Shown: positions 53,808 through 62,728 of the stretch, piece after piece | Numbering within the stretch: the stretch's first letter is position 1 | Layout: every line of letters begins with the position of its first letter | Assembly: GCF_900105145.1 (NCBI RefSeq) | Contig: NZ_LT629752.1 | Span: 62,001 to 126,000, forward strand | Length of the DNA: 64,000 nucleotides | Source of the DNA: Polaribacter sp. KT25b | GTDB lineage: Bacteria > Bacteroidota > Bacteroidia > Flavobacteriales > Flavobacteriaceae | Direction of reading: 5' to 3' | Program-made: the position numbers and the translations under genes | The notes under the pieces: model-generated | Told to the model about the DNA's origin: nothing | Database searches by the model: none | What the model saw: only the letters and a program-made list of their open reading frames with translations

Positions 53808-54788
53808 TTATTTTTTATCTTTTAAAAAATTTACAACCAAATCTGGGAAATCAGAAAAAGCACCATCAACATTTGCATCAATTAATAGTGTTTGCATCAT
53901 TTCATTAAAGTTTGAGAATTCATTTAAAGCATCTGCTCTAAAAGTATAAGGATGTACTTTTAATCCGAGTTTATGAGCATCAGAAACTAGTGAAGTAAAA
54001 GTGAATTTGTTATCAGTTTTTTCTGATAAAATCTGTCTGTACCAAGGTCCAATTCCATCTGCATACGTTGCAAAATGTGCTAATTGTTTTGTTTCTTCAG
54101 GGAATTCTATCAACTGAACTAAAAATAAATCAGACTTTAATTCTTTTCTGATTTTCTCTAACTCTTTGGCATCAAAACACTGTAAAATACACTTGTCTTT
54201 TTTGGTTTTGTAACCATAGTCCGCAAGAACTTTTAAAACAATTTTGGTTAAATTTTTCCCTTCTTTTTGATGGAAAGCAGGTTCTTTAATTTCAGGATAA
54301 ATTCCGATATTTTTTCCTGTTGATAAATTTAAACCCTGAATTAATTCAATTTCTTCTTGAAAAGAATGTAATTTAAAACTCCCTTTTCCTTTCGGGAAAC
54401 GATTTGGATAAAATTGTTCTCCAGTTTTTGGGTTAAAACGTTCTGTAACTTGTAGTGTTTTTAATTCATCAAACGTAAAATCAATCACATAAAACCTGTT
54501 GTCTTCTCGTTTTCTTGTTGAAAATTTTGTTGCAACATCAGTTACATCATCCAAATAAATATCATGAATTACAATAGGGATGTCATCTTTACTTAACACT
54601 AAATCTTGTTCAATAAAATCAGCATTCATAGCATGTGCCATCGCTTTTGCCTCTAAAGTATGTTCGGGCAAATAACCAGAAGCACCTCTGTGTGCAATAA
54701 CAATTTTAGGGTTCATATAAATTTCTTTTTTAGAAGGTTTGCAAGAAACGAGTAACAAACCTATCAAAAATAATGAAATTGATTTCAT
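53808..54788 (-). CDS. glpQ: Glycerophosphodiester phosphodiesterase (lipoprotein)
   Basis: This 326-residue enzyme hydrolyses glycerophosphodiesters to glycerol-3-phosphate and an alcohol. The active-site motifs of the GDPD TIM barrel are IVIAHRGASGYLPEHT (catalytic His), DFIEQDLVLSKDD (Glu and Asp metal ligands), and PIVIHD (second His). The layout, including the GYKTKKDKCILQCFD segment, matches the periplasmic GlpQ branch. A lipoprotein signal with the Cys in LLLVSCKP indicates membrane anchoring. It stands alone, divergent from a small membrane-protein gene. Confidence 0.93.
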   Translation of the reverse strand: MKSISLFLIGLLLVSCKPSKKEIYMNPKIVIAHRGASGYLPEHTLEAKAMAHAMNADFIEQDLVLSKDDIPIVIHDIYLDDVTDVATKFSTRKREDNRFYVIDFTFDELKTLQVTERFNPKTGEQFYPNRFPKGKGSFKLHSFQEEIELIQGLNLSTGKNIGIYPEIKEPAFHQKEGKNLTKIVLKVLADYGYKTKKDKCILQCFDAKELEKIRKELKSDLFLVQLIEFPEETKQLAHFATYADGIGPWYRQILSEKTDNKFTFTSLVSDAHKLGLKVHPYTFRADALNEFSNFNEMMQTLLIDANVDGAFSDFPDLVVNFLKDKK

Positions 54789-54836
54789 TTTAATGAAAAT
54801 TAAGATTTAAAGATATAACTTTTGTAATTTTGCAAT

Positions 54837-55076
54837 ATGAAATTAGCGTTAAAAATAATGTTTGTTATCTTTTTAGTTTGGATGGCAGCTGGATTGTATC
54901 TTGTAAATACAGCACACGAAAAAGCTCAAATTGTTATGGGTTTAGGCGTATTTTACTTTTCGTTTTTGTTTATGCCGTTCTTTATTTATTACAGATACAG
55001 AGATGGAAAATACAAGAAATATATTTTAAATGACGAAAAGTTGATGAAAGCTTTTAAAAGTCAGGGAAAAGATTAA
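54837..55076 (+). CDS. Small two-helix membrane protein
   Basis: This 79-residue protein has two membrane helices (MFVIFLVWMAAGLYLVNTA and VFYFSFLFMPFFIYYRY) followed by a short basic and then charged tail. I recognise no named family, though similar small proteins are common in flavobacteria. TAATTTTG at 54825-54832 fits the -7 element and leaves almost no leader. Its stop overlaps the convergent endonuclease-family gene by 4 bases. Confidence 0.6.
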   Translation: MKLALKIMFVIFLVWMAAGLYLVNTAHEKAQIVMGLGVFYFSFLFMPFFIYYRYRDGKYKKYILNDEKLMKAFKSQGKD

Positions 55077-56050
55077 TCTTCTTTTTCTAAAAATGCATAC
55101 ACAGGAAAATGGTCAGAAAATCCGCCTTGATACCATTTGCCAATATAGGTTCTAAAGGGGCTTCCTTTTAGTTTTCCTTTATGAATTTTTAACCAATCTT
55201 TATTAAATACTTCGGCGTGTTTAAATTGTAACCCTCCTTTTTCTTTCTCTAAAAAGTTGTTAGAAAAAATAATTTGATCAAATAAATTCCATTTTTTATT
55301 ATAAGTTGTGGTACCTTTTTTTTCTTTATCAAGTAAGCTTTCCATTGGGTTGTAAAAATCATCTTTTACAAAATGGTTTTTTACACTTTTACTTTCTGGA
55401 TCATCATTAAAATCGCCCATAATTATAATATTAGCGTCCATTTCTTTTTCCTGAATAGTATCAATAATATTTCTCAATGTTTCTGCAGCAATAATTCTTT
55501 TGTGTTCTGTTTCTGCAGCGCCTTCTCTTCTAGAAGACCAGTGATTTACTAAAATGTGTACTAATTCTCCGTGTAAATTTCCACTAATTTTTAAAATATC
55601 TCTAGTATAATCTCTTTGACCATTGTCATTTTTTAAATAGACAGGATAAGTTTCAGAAACCAACAATTCAAAAGCTGTTTTATTGTATAAAAGTGCTACA
55701 TCAATTCCTCGTTCGTCTGGCGAATCATGATGAACAAAATCATAATGTTGCTTTGTTAAATAAGATGAGTTTACTAAATCGGATACAACCTTTGAGTTTT
55801 CTACCTCTACCAAACCAACAATTGCTGGCGGATTTTTAGATTTTTGCATGCCTAATTGAGAAATTACAGATCCTAGTTTTTTTACTTTTATTTTATAGCG
55901 TAAAATTGTCCATTTGTTTTTTCCTTTTGGAGTAAAATTATCATCGTTAGTTGCTGGGTTGTCTATAGTGTCAAATAAGTTTTCTACATTATAAAATGCT
56001 ACAGTAGTAATTTTTTTACTTTGTTTTGATGAGGAAATTGATGAGAACAT
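55073..56050 (-). CDS. Endonuclease/exonuclease/phosphatase family protein
   Basis: This 325-residue protein has the exonuclease III-like fold. Family signatures are VAFYNVENLFDTIDN, VGLVEVENSKVVSDLV (metal-binding Glu), VNHWSSRREG, IIMGDFNDDPESKS and GGFSDHFPVYAFL, which contains the C-terminal Asp-His pair. The family includes nucleases and phosphodiesterases; the substrate cannot be told. There is no convincing signal peptide. It is monocistronic and divergent from the hflX side. Confidence 0.85.
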   Translation of the reverse strand: MFSSISSSKQSKKITTVAFYNVENLFDTIDNPATNDDNFTPKGKNKWTILRYKIKVKKLGSVISQLGMQKSKNPPAIVGLVEVENSKVVSDLVNSSYLTKQHYDFVHHDSPDERGIDVALLYNKTAFELLVSETYPVYLKNDNGQRDYTRDILKISGNLHGELVHILVNHWSSRREGAAETEHKRIIAAETLRNIIDTIQEKEMDANIIIMGDFNDDPESKSVKNHFVKDDFYNPMESLLDKEKKGTTTYNKKWNLFDQIIFSNNFLEKEKGGLQFKHAEVFNKDWLKIHKGKLKGSPFRTYIGKWYQGGFSDHFPVYAFLEKED

Positions 56051-56140
56051 TTATAGTTTTTTGTAAATCTAGCACAATTTTATAACATAAAATAGATGTT
56101 TTATTAACATTTAAATGTATTATTTTAACTTTACTTATAT

Positions 56141-56264
56141 TATTTTTGCATAAATTAATTGTTTAAAAAGAAAAAGTATAAGACTAGAAACCATCAGATT
56201 TGAATTAATTAGCTAAGATTTGAATTAATTAGCCTAAACCTCAATTTCTATTGAGGTTTTTTGT
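56141..56264 (+). ncRNA. Candidate small RNA or leader ending in an orphan terminator
   Basis: TATTTTTG (56141-56148) fits the -7 element. A near-perfect terminator at 56236-56264 (AAACCTCAAT/ATTGAGGTTT, loop TTCT, then TTTTTG) lies about 85-115 bases downstream with no coding frame between. In between is a 20-base tandem repeat whose 18-base core AGATTTGAATTAATTAGC occurs at 56196-56213 and 56216-56233. Either a small RNA of about 110 bases, or an attenuated leader upstream of hflX. Confidence 0.4.
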
Positions 56265-56287
56265 ATTTATAAAACAAGATTTGTTTG

Positions 56288-56295
56288 TACTTTTG
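56288..56295 (+). promoter_or_regulatory. Candidate -7 element for hflX, nearly leaderless
   Basis: TACTTTTG fits TAnnTTTG and ends only 6 bases before ATG 56302. With the usual spacing, transcription would start at or next to the start codon. Confidence 0.5.
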
Positions 56296-56301
56296 CATTG
56301 T

Positions 56302-57513
56302 ATGATAGACCAAAAAGAAGCTATATCCGAAAAAGTTGTTTTAATAGGTATAATTACCCAACAACAAGATGAAACTAAATCTAAAGAATATTTAGATGAA
56401 CTAGATTTTTTAACATTAACTGCTGGTGGTGTTGTGGTTAAAAGATTTGTTCAGAAAATGGAAAGGCCAAATCCTAAAACCTTTTTAGGAACTGGTAAAC
56501 TAGAAGAAGTAAGAGATTTTATTCAAGCAAATAAAATTGGTACTGCTATTTTTGATGATGAATTATCTGCCGGACAATTACGAAATATTGAAAAAATATT
56601 AGATTGTAAAATATTAGATAGAACTAATTTAATCTTAGATATTTTTGCACAAAGAGCACAAACAAGTTCTGCTAAAACACAAGTAGAATTAGCCCAACAT
56701 CAATATTTATTACCACGTTTAACAAGACTTTGGACACACTTAGATAAGCAAAAAGGTGGTATCGGAATGCGTGGTCCTGGTGAAACGGAAATTGAAACCG
56801 ATAGACGTATTATTCGTGATAAAATAGATGTATTAAAAAAGAAACTATTAACAATTGACAAGCAAATGGCTGTTCAGCGAAAAAATCGTGGAAAATTGGT
56901 GAGAGTTGCTTTGGTTGGTTACACAAATGTTGGTAAATCTACATTAATGAATGTAGTTAGTAAAAGTGATGTTTTTGCAGAAGACAAGCTTTTTGCAACT
57001 TTAGACACTACAGTTCGTAAAGTGGTGATTAAAAATATTCCTTTTTTAATGACAGATACTGTTGGTTTTATCAGAAAATTACCAACACAATTAGTAGAAT
57101 CCTTTAAATCTACTTTAGATGAGGTTCGAGAAGCCGATTTATTATTACATGTTGTAGATATTTCGCATCCTAGTTTTGAAGATCAAATTGCTTCTGTAAA
57201 TGCAGTTTTGGCAGATATAAAATGTGCAGATAAACCAACTTTAATGGTTTTTAATAAGATTGATGCATATTCTCATGAAATTATAGATGAAGATGATTTG
57301 TCAACACAAAAAGGCAAAGAACATTATAGTTTGCAAGATTGGCAAAAAACTTGGATGAATGATTATGAGGTGCCATCTATCTTTATTTCTGCTTTAAATA
57401 AAGATAATTTAGAAGATTTTAAAGAAAAAGTGTACGAAGAAGTGAAGAAAGTTCACATTCAACGTTTTCCTTATAGTGATTTTTTGTATCACGAATATAA
57501 TGGAGAAGAGTAG
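56302..57513 (+). CDS. hflX: GTPase HflX
   Basis: This 403-residue ribosome-associated GTPase splits or rescues stalled 70S ribosomes. The N-terminal HflX domain includes ELDFLTLTAGGVVVKRF, NPKTFLGTGKLEEVRDFI and GGIGMRGPGETEIETDRR. The G domain carries G1 (GYTNVGKST), G3 (DTVGFIRKLP) and G4 (MVFNKIDA). I chose ATG 56302 because the longer frame begins inside the terminator and promoter. Length is usual. A CPBP membrane protease gene follows after 14 bases. Confidence 0.96.
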   Translation: MIDQKEAISEKVVLIGIITQQQDETKSKEYLDELDFLTLTAGGVVVKRFVQKMERPNPKTFLGTGKLEEVRDFIQANKIGTAIFDDELSAGQLRNIEKILDCKILDRTNLILDIFAQRAQTSSAKTQVELAQHQYLLPRLTRLWTHLDKQKGGIGMRGPGETEIETDRRIIRDKIDVLKKKLLTIDKQMAVQRKNRGKLVRVALVGYTNVGKSTLMNVVSKSDVFAEDKLFATLDTTVRKVVIKNIPFLMTDTVGFIRKLPTQLVESFKSTLDEVREADLLLHVVDISHPSFEDQIASVNAVLADIKCADKPTLMVFNKIDAYSHEIIDEDDLSTQKGKEHYSLQDWQKTWMNDYEVPSIFISALNKDNLEDFKEKVYEEVKKVHIQRFPYSDFLYHEYNGEE

Positions 57514-57527
57514 ATTACATTTATGAA

Positions 57528-58382
57528 ATGGTAGAAAATGAATTTAAATACAGAGGATGGTTAAGAGTTGTGTTGCTCATTATTCCTTATTTTATTTTTG
57601 TTGGATTTTTTCAATTTATTGGTTCGTTAATTATTGGTGTAGATTTTACAGATTTAGAAGTAAATCAAACTTCTTTTCAATATTTGGTAATTAGTTTTTT
57701 TGGATTAATTGGTGCATTTTTTGCCCTTTGGATTTTTATGAAGTTTGTGGATAAAGAGCCATTTGTAAAACTTGGATTTCAAATAAAAAATAGGTTACTT
57801 GATTTTATTATCGGCATTGTAATTGGTTTGTTTACAATGTCTTTAGGTTACCTGATTTTAATTTATCTTAAAGAAATTATTTATTTAAAAACCAATTTTA
57901 ATCTTATTGAATTACTTATTTCTATTCTGCTTTTTATAATTGTAGCTGTTGCAGAAGAAACTCTTTTACGTGGATATATTTTAAAAAACTTATTGTTTTC
58001 TTTTAATAAATATATTGCGCTAATAGTTTCATCAATTTTATTTTCGTTGATGCATGGTTTTAATCAAAATGTAGATCTGTTCGCTTTATTCAACTTGTTT
58101 TTAGCGGGAATACTTTTAGGTTTATCCTACATTTATACAAGAAATTTATGGTTTCCTATTGCAATGCATTTAAGTTGGAATTTATTTCAAACACTTTTTG
58201 GATTTAATGTTAGTGGAAGAGATACATATTCGTTAATTGAATTTGAAATAAATGAACCAAATTTAATTAATGGTGGTGCTTTTGGTTTTGAAGGTTCTTA
58301 TTTGGCTATTATTGCGCAAATTATAACTATTATTGGTATAGCGGTTTATTACAATAATAAAAAACCAGAACAAATTCTTTAA
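57528..58382 (+). CDS. CPBP family intramembrane metalloprotease
   Basis: A 284-residue membrane protein of the CPBP (CAAX protease and bacteriocin-processing) family with about eight helices. The three conserved motifs are VAEETLLRGYI (paired Glu and Arg), SLMHGFNQN (His) and AMHLSWNLFQ (His), which together form the metal site. The substrate is unknown. It follows hflX with a 14-base gap and is probably co-transcribed. Confidence 0.88.
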   Translation: MVENEFKYRGWLRVVLLIIPYFIFVGFFQFIGSLIIGVDFTDLEVNQTSFQYLVISFFGLIGAFFALWIFMKFVDKEPFVKLGFQIKNRLLDFIIGIVIGLFTMSLGYLILIYLKEIIYLKTNFNLIELLISILLFIIVAVAEETLLRGYILKNLLFSFNKYIALIVSSILFSLMHGFNQNVDLFALFNLFLAGILLGLSYIYTRNLWFPIAMHLSWNLFQTLFGFNVSGRDTYSLIEFEINEPNLINGGAFGFEGSYLAIIAQIITIIGIAVYYNNKKPEQIL

Positions 58383-58442
58383 ACTTATTCTATTTAATAA
58401 AGAATTATAAGGTTAATTTTTAGTAAAAAAAACAAAAGATGT

Positions 58443-59552
58443 CTAGTCTTTATCTTGAATAGTCCCCATTCTTTTAGCACGTTTTTCCCAAGATTTTCTG
58501 GCATGAGCTTGTAGATCTGCAATAGAATCACTTTCATCCATAATTTCTAAACCAAGTAAAGTTTCTATAACATCTTCTTGAGACACAATACCGCTAACAG
58601 AACCATATTCGTCAACAACTAAAGCGATATGTTCTTTTTCTTTTATCAACTGATCAAACAAATCAGGAATAGATAATTCTCTTTCTGTAATAATAATATC
58701 TCTTTTAATAGAGGCTAATGTTTGCTCGCCTTTTCCATTAATTATAGATTCTAATAAATTATCTTTTAGAAAATAACCAGTAATTTGATCAGGATTTTCT
58801 GCAAAAACAGGAATTCTAGAAAAACGTAAATTTTTATGTTCGTTATAAAAACATTGTATAGTTTGACTTTCATCAGCAATTTCTAAAACAGATCTTGGCG
58901 TCATCACGTCATTTACTTTTATCTCTTTAAAACCTAAAAGATTTCTAATAACTTTACTTTCATTTTCCTTAAAAACGCCATCTTTTTCAGCCATTTCCGT
59001 CATCACTAAAAATCCTTCTCTACTTAAAATACTTCCATGACCTTTACCTCCAATAAGTTTTGTTGTTAATTGTAAAAGCCATAAAATTCCAGTCCATTTT
59101 AAAGGGAAAATCATTATTTTTAAGGCTTTTGATGTAAAGTTAGCTAATTGTTTCCAGTAAGTTGCACCAATTGTCTTGGGTATAATTTCTGATGCCACTA
59201 AAATTAAAATTGTCATAATTGTTGATACAATACCAACCATAACATCTTCTGTAATTTTAATTCCAAAAATAGTTTTAGCAGATGTTCCATACATTTCTGC
59301 ATACGCTACTTTTGCTTGTACACCAACTAAAATTGCGCCAACAGTATGTGCAATTGTGTTTATTGTTAAAATAGCAATAAGAGGTTTGTCTACATCTTTT
59401 TTAAAAGTTTCTAAGTCTTTGGCAAAATCAGCGCCTTCACTTTTTTTTAGGTTGATAAATGTAGGAGTAATACTTAATAAAACAGCTTCTAAAATAGAGC
59501 ATAAAAAAGAAAAGAAAATAGAAACTGTTGCGTATAAAATTAAAATTGTCAT
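58443..59552 (-). CDS. CNNM/CBS-domain transporter (hemolysin C-like family)
   Basis: A 369-residue protein with an N-terminal DUF21/CNNM membrane domain of three to four helices (FFSFLCSILEAVLLS, LIAILTINTIAHTVGAILVG, STIMTILILVASEIIPKTIG). A cytoplasmic CBS pair follows (VNDVMTPRSVLEIADESQTI, IALVVDEYGSVSGIVSQEDV). CNNM proteins handle Mg2+ or other divalent cations. The transporter-associated C-terminal domain of longer relatives is missing, which is common in this subgroup. It converges on the CPBP gene with 60 bases between. Confidence 0.88.
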   Translation of the reverse strand: MTILILYATVSIFFSFLCSILEAVLLSITPTFINLKKSEGADFAKDLETFKKDVDKPLIAILTINTIAHTVGAILVGVQAKVAYAEMYGTSAKTIFGIKITEDVMVGIVSTIMTILILVASEIIPKTIGATYWKQLANFTSKALKIMIFPLKWTGILWLLQLTTKLIGGKGHGSILSREGFLVMTEMAEKDGVFKENESKVIRNLLGFKEIKVNDVMTPRSVLEIADESQTIQCFYNEHKNLRFSRIPVFAENPDQITGYFLKDNLLESIINGKGEQTLASIKRDIIITERELSIPDLFDQLIKEKEHIALVVDEYGSVSGIVSQEDVIETLLGLEIMDESDSIADLQAHARKSWEKRAKRMGTIQDKD

Positions 59553-59809
59553 TTACAGAAATTTAGATTGCAAAAATACATAAAAAAGAAATCTTCTAAG
59601 AGTGTTTTTTTGTTTTGAATAGTTATTAAATGAATCCATTTAATTTTTTTTTAAAGTTTTTATTATTAATATTCGTAATAATACATAATTAATAATTGTA
59701 CTATAAGTATTTTGAAGATTTAGAAAATTAGAATGAATCTTTTGTTAAATTAATAATTTTATGTGTTAATTAAAAAAAATGAATTAACAATACTTAAAAA
59801 GTAAGTAAT

Positions 59810-59839
59810 AATACGTAGTTTTGTGATATAAAATACGTA
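59810..59839 (+). promoter_or_regulatory. nirB promoter with paired AATACGTA sites
   Basis: TAGTTTTG (59816-59823) fits TAnnTTTG for the transcript of nirB (ATG 59843). AATACGTA occurs at 59810-59817 and again at 59832-59839, 22 bases apart (two helical turns), flanking the expected start point. These could be operator sites. The preceding gap 59553-59809 holds no gene that I can see and is strongly AT-rich. Confidence 0.45.
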
Positions 59840-59842
59840 ATT

Positions 59843-62359
59843 ATGAAAACTATTATAGTTGTAGGTAATGGAATGGTAGGTTATAAATTTTGTGAAAAAT
59901 TTGTTTCAGCTGCTAATAACAAAGGGTTTAGAATTATTGTTTTTGGTGAAGAACCAAGACCTGCTTATGATAGAGTTCATTTAAGTGAGTTTTTTGAAAA
60001 TCAAGATGCAAAGGCTTTAGAAATGGCGCCTGCTGAATGGTATGCAGAAAATGCTATCGATTTAATTGTAGATGAAAGAGTGACAGATATTCAAAGGGGT
60101 TCAAAAACCATTATTACAGCTAAAAACAGAACTTTTAATTACGATTATTTAGTGTTAGCTACAGGTTCTTCTGCATTTGTACCTCCAATTAAAGGTGTAG
60201 AAAAAGAAGGGGTTTTTGTGTATAGAACAATCGAAGATTTAGAAGGGATGTTGGCTTATGCAGATAAATTAAGAAATGAAAATCCTAATGCAAAAGCGGC
60301 TGTTTTAGGTGGAGGATTGTTGGGTTTAGAAGCTGGTAAGGCTGTTATGGATATGGGTTTAGAGCCACATATTGTAGAGTTTGCACCTAAATTAATGCCA
60401 AGACAATTAGATGCAAGAAGTAGTAGGGTATTGCAATTAAAACTAGAATCTATTGGTTTAAATATTCACTTAAGTAAAGCAACCAATCAAATTTTAGGAG
60501 AAGACAAAATTGTAGGAATGGAATTTGGAGAAGATGATGTTCTAAATGTAGATATGTTAGTGGTTTCTGCAGGAATTCGTCCAAGAGACGAATTAGGAAA
60601 AACCTGTGATTTAGATATGGGAGTTCGTGGAGGAATTGTCGTAAACAATAAAATGGAAACTTCAGATGAAAATATTTATGCAATTGGAGAAGTTGCTTTG
60701 TACAATCAAATGATTTATGGTTTAGTAGCTCCTGGTTATGATATGGCTGCTGTTGCAGTAGATCAAATTTTAGGAAATAAAGAAAGTTTAATGCCTTCGG
60801 ATATAGATATGTCAACCAAATTAAAATTAATTGGAGTTGATGTGGCTAGTTTTGGAGAACCATTTATGCCAGCTTCAAAAGGCCATTCTATCATTTTCGA
60901 AAATAAAACACAACATTTATATAAAAGAATTAACGTTAGTCTTGATGGTAAATCTTTATTAGGCGGAATTTTAGTTGGTGATGCATCAGACTATAATATG
61001 TTGCATCAAATTTATTTAAACGGAATGAAAATTCCTGAAGATCCAGCACAATTAATTTTACCTGCAACAGAAGGTGGTTCTTCTTTTGGTGATGTTATGG
61101 ATTTGCCAGATGATGCTCAAGTGTGTTCTTGCGAAAACGTTACAAAAGGTCAGATCTGTGGAGTTATAGAGAGTGGAGAAGCTAAAGATTTAGCAGATGT
61201 AGTTTCTTGTACAAAAGCAGGTACAGGTTGTGGTGGTTGTAAACCAATGGTAAAAGACATTACAACAGCAACATTAAAATCTTTAGGTATAGAAGTTAAA
61301 GATTCTGTTTGCGAACATTTCGATTATAATAGACAAGATTTATATAAAATTATAGAAGTTAAAGGCTATACAACTTTTAATGAAGTTTTAGATAGTCATG
61401 GAAATGGAGGGCATGGTTGTGAATTATGCAAACCTTTAGTGGCTTCTTTAATGGCAACTATACATGCTGACACTGCAAATAAAGAATATGCAATTCAAGA
61501 TTCTAATGATAGATTCTTGGCAAACATCCAAAGAAACGGAACCTATTCTGTAGTGCCAAGAGTTCCTGGTGGAGAAATTACGCCAGACAAATTAATAGCT
61601 TTAGGCCAAATTGCAAAAAAATACGATTTATATACTAAAGTTACAGGTGGTGTAAGAATCGATTTATTTGGAGCAACGTTAAATCAGTTGCCATTAATCT
61701 GGAAAGAATTAATTGCTCACGGATTCGAAAGTGGTCATGCTTATGGTAAATCTTTACGTACTGTAAAAACCTGTGTTGGTTCTACTTGGTGTAGATATGG
61801 AATGGACGAAAGTGTGAGTTTTGGTATCGAATTAGAAAATAGATACAGAGGAATTCGTGCACCACATAAAATTAAAGGAGGTGTTTCTGGTTGTATTCGA
61901 GAATGTGCAGAAGCGCGTGGAAAAGACTTTGGTTTAATTGCTGTAGAAGGTGGTTGGAATCTTTATTTAGGCGGAAATGGAGGTGCAAACCCAAGACACG
62001 CAGAGTTGTTTGCAGAACAAATTGATAATGAAACTGTAATAAAATATTTAGACAGATATTTAATGTTTTATATGCGTACAGCAAAACCTTTACAAAGAAC
62101 TGCTGCTTGGCAAGAGCGTTTAGAAGGTGGTTTAGAGTATTTAAAAGAGGTAATTATTGAAGATAAATTAGGTATTGTAGAAGACTTAGAAACTGAAATG
62201 GAAACTTTAGTAAATAAGTTTGAGTGCGAATGGACGCAGGCTGTAAATGACCCAGAAGTTATGAAGCGTTTCAATCACTTTGTAAATTCAGATGAAGAAG
62301 ACGATAATATTGTTTTTGTACCAATGAGAGATCAAAAAATGCCAGAACAATGGGTTTAG
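59843..62359 (+). CDS. nirB: Assimilatory nitrite reductase [NAD(P)H], large subunit
   Basis: An 838-residue cytoplasmic enzyme that reduces nitrite to ammonium. The N-terminal third is a pyridine-nucleotide-disulfide oxidoreductase domain with FAD and NAD loops (IIVVGNGMVGYKF; AAVLGGGLLGLEAGKAVMD). A BFD-like [2Fe-2S] domain follows around residues 425-480 (VCSCENVTKGQICGVI, TGCGGCKPMV). The sulfite/nitrite reductase domains come next, with siroheme/[4Fe-4S] cysteines in TCVGSTWCRYG and GCIRECAEARGKD. Length is normal. It is the first gene of nirB-nirD-DUF4202-sensor, although a repeat-filled 369-base gap separates it from nirD. Confidence 0.96.
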   Translation: MKTIIVVGNGMVGYKFCEKFVSAANNKGFRIIVFGEEPRPAYDRVHLSEFFENQDAKALEMAPAEWYAENAIDLIVDERVTDIQRGSKTIITAKNRTFNYDYLVLATGSSAFVPPIKGVEKEGVFVYRTIEDLEGMLAYADKLRNENPNAKAAVLGGGLLGLEAGKAVMDMGLEPHIVEFAPKLMPRQLDARSSRVLQLKLESIGLNIHLSKATNQILGEDKIVGMEFGEDDVLNVDMLVVSAGIRPRDELGKTCDLDMGVRGGIVVNNKMETSDENIYAIGEVALYNQMIYGLVAPGYDMAAVAVDQILGNKESLMPSDIDMSTKLKLIGVDVASFGEPFMPASKGHSIIFENKTQHLYKRINVSLDGKSLLGGILVGDASDYNMLHQIYLNGMKIPEDPAQLILPATEGGSSFGDVMDLPDDAQVCSCENVTKGQICGVIESGEAKDLADVVSCTKAGTGCGGCKPMVKDITTATLKSLGIEVKDSVCEHFDYNRQDLYKIIEVKGYTTFNEVLDSHGNGGHGCELCKPLVASLMATIHADTANKEYAIQDSNDRFLANIQRNGTYSVVPRVPGGEITPDKLIALGQIAKKYDLYTKVTGGVRIDLFGATLNQLPLIWKELIAHGFESGHAYGKSLRTVKTCVGSTWCRYGMDESVSFGIELENRYRGIRAPHKIKGGVSGCIRECAEARGKDFGLIAVEGGWNLYLGGNGGANPRHAELFAEQIDNETVIKYLDRYLMFYMRTAKPLQRTAAWQERLEGGLEYLKEVIIEDKLGIVEDLETEMETLVNKFECEWTQAVNDPEVMKRFNHFVNSDEEDDNIVFVPMRDQKMPEQWV

Positions 62360-62378
62360 TTTCCTGCTGAAAAATATT

Positions 62379-62406
62379 CCTGCAAGGTTTCAAGAACCTT
62401 GTAGGT
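62379..62406. repeat. GGTTTC palindrome, copy 1 after nirB
   Basis: CCTGCAAGGTT (62379-62389) and AACCTTGTAGG pair (one G-T) around TCAAG, giving an 11-bp stem 19 bases after the nirB stop. A second copy lies 70 bases downstream. Confidence 0.75.
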
Positions 62407-62447
62407 ATTAAAAAAGTGGTTTTTGCTGTTTTCAATTGAATTACAAT

Positions 62448-62474
62448 CCAGGAAGGTTTCAAAACCTTGTAGGT
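62448..62474. repeat. GGTTTC palindrome, copy 2 after nirB
   Basis: CCAGGAAGGTT and AACCTTGTAGG around TCAA form a slightly imperfect stem. The core GGTTTCaaaACCTTGTAGGT repeats copy 1. Such ACCTACAAGGTTT palindromes occur widely between genes in Bacteroidota. Confidence 0.7.
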
Positions 62475-62497
62475 GTAAATAAAAAGTAAATTAATTT

Positions 62498-62586
62498 GGG
62501 CGTTTTAACGGGCTTTTCGCACTCGCTTTTTTTCTGAAAAAGAAAAAAGAGCTCAAACAAATGCTTCAATCCCTAACGCAAAATCC
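62498..62586 (-). repeat. Dispersed hairpin repeat, copy 4 (nirB-nirD gap)
   Basis: This 89-base element is the best-preserved copy, in inverted orientation to copies 1 and 3: GGGCGTTTTAACGGGCTTTTC at one end, CACTCGCTTTTTTTC, CAAACAAATGCTTCAATCCC and TAACGCAAAATCC at the other. Its T-rich and A-rich arms can pair. It splits nirB from nirD. Confidence 0.85.
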
Positions 62587-62728
62587 AGTTTATACAAGTT
62601 AGTAATAATTATTTAATAGATACAATTTTAAAACATAGAGGTCTTAACAGAATAAAATAATACAATTTCTCCAGTAATAATTATTTCTTGCATTAAGAGA
62701 TAGTAAGGAGATTTTTAATCACATAATT

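Noticed and set aside
56251..56301. N-terminal extension of hflX
   Set aside because: The added segment covers the terminator T run and the -7 promoter element, and HflX similarity begins only after ATG 56302.
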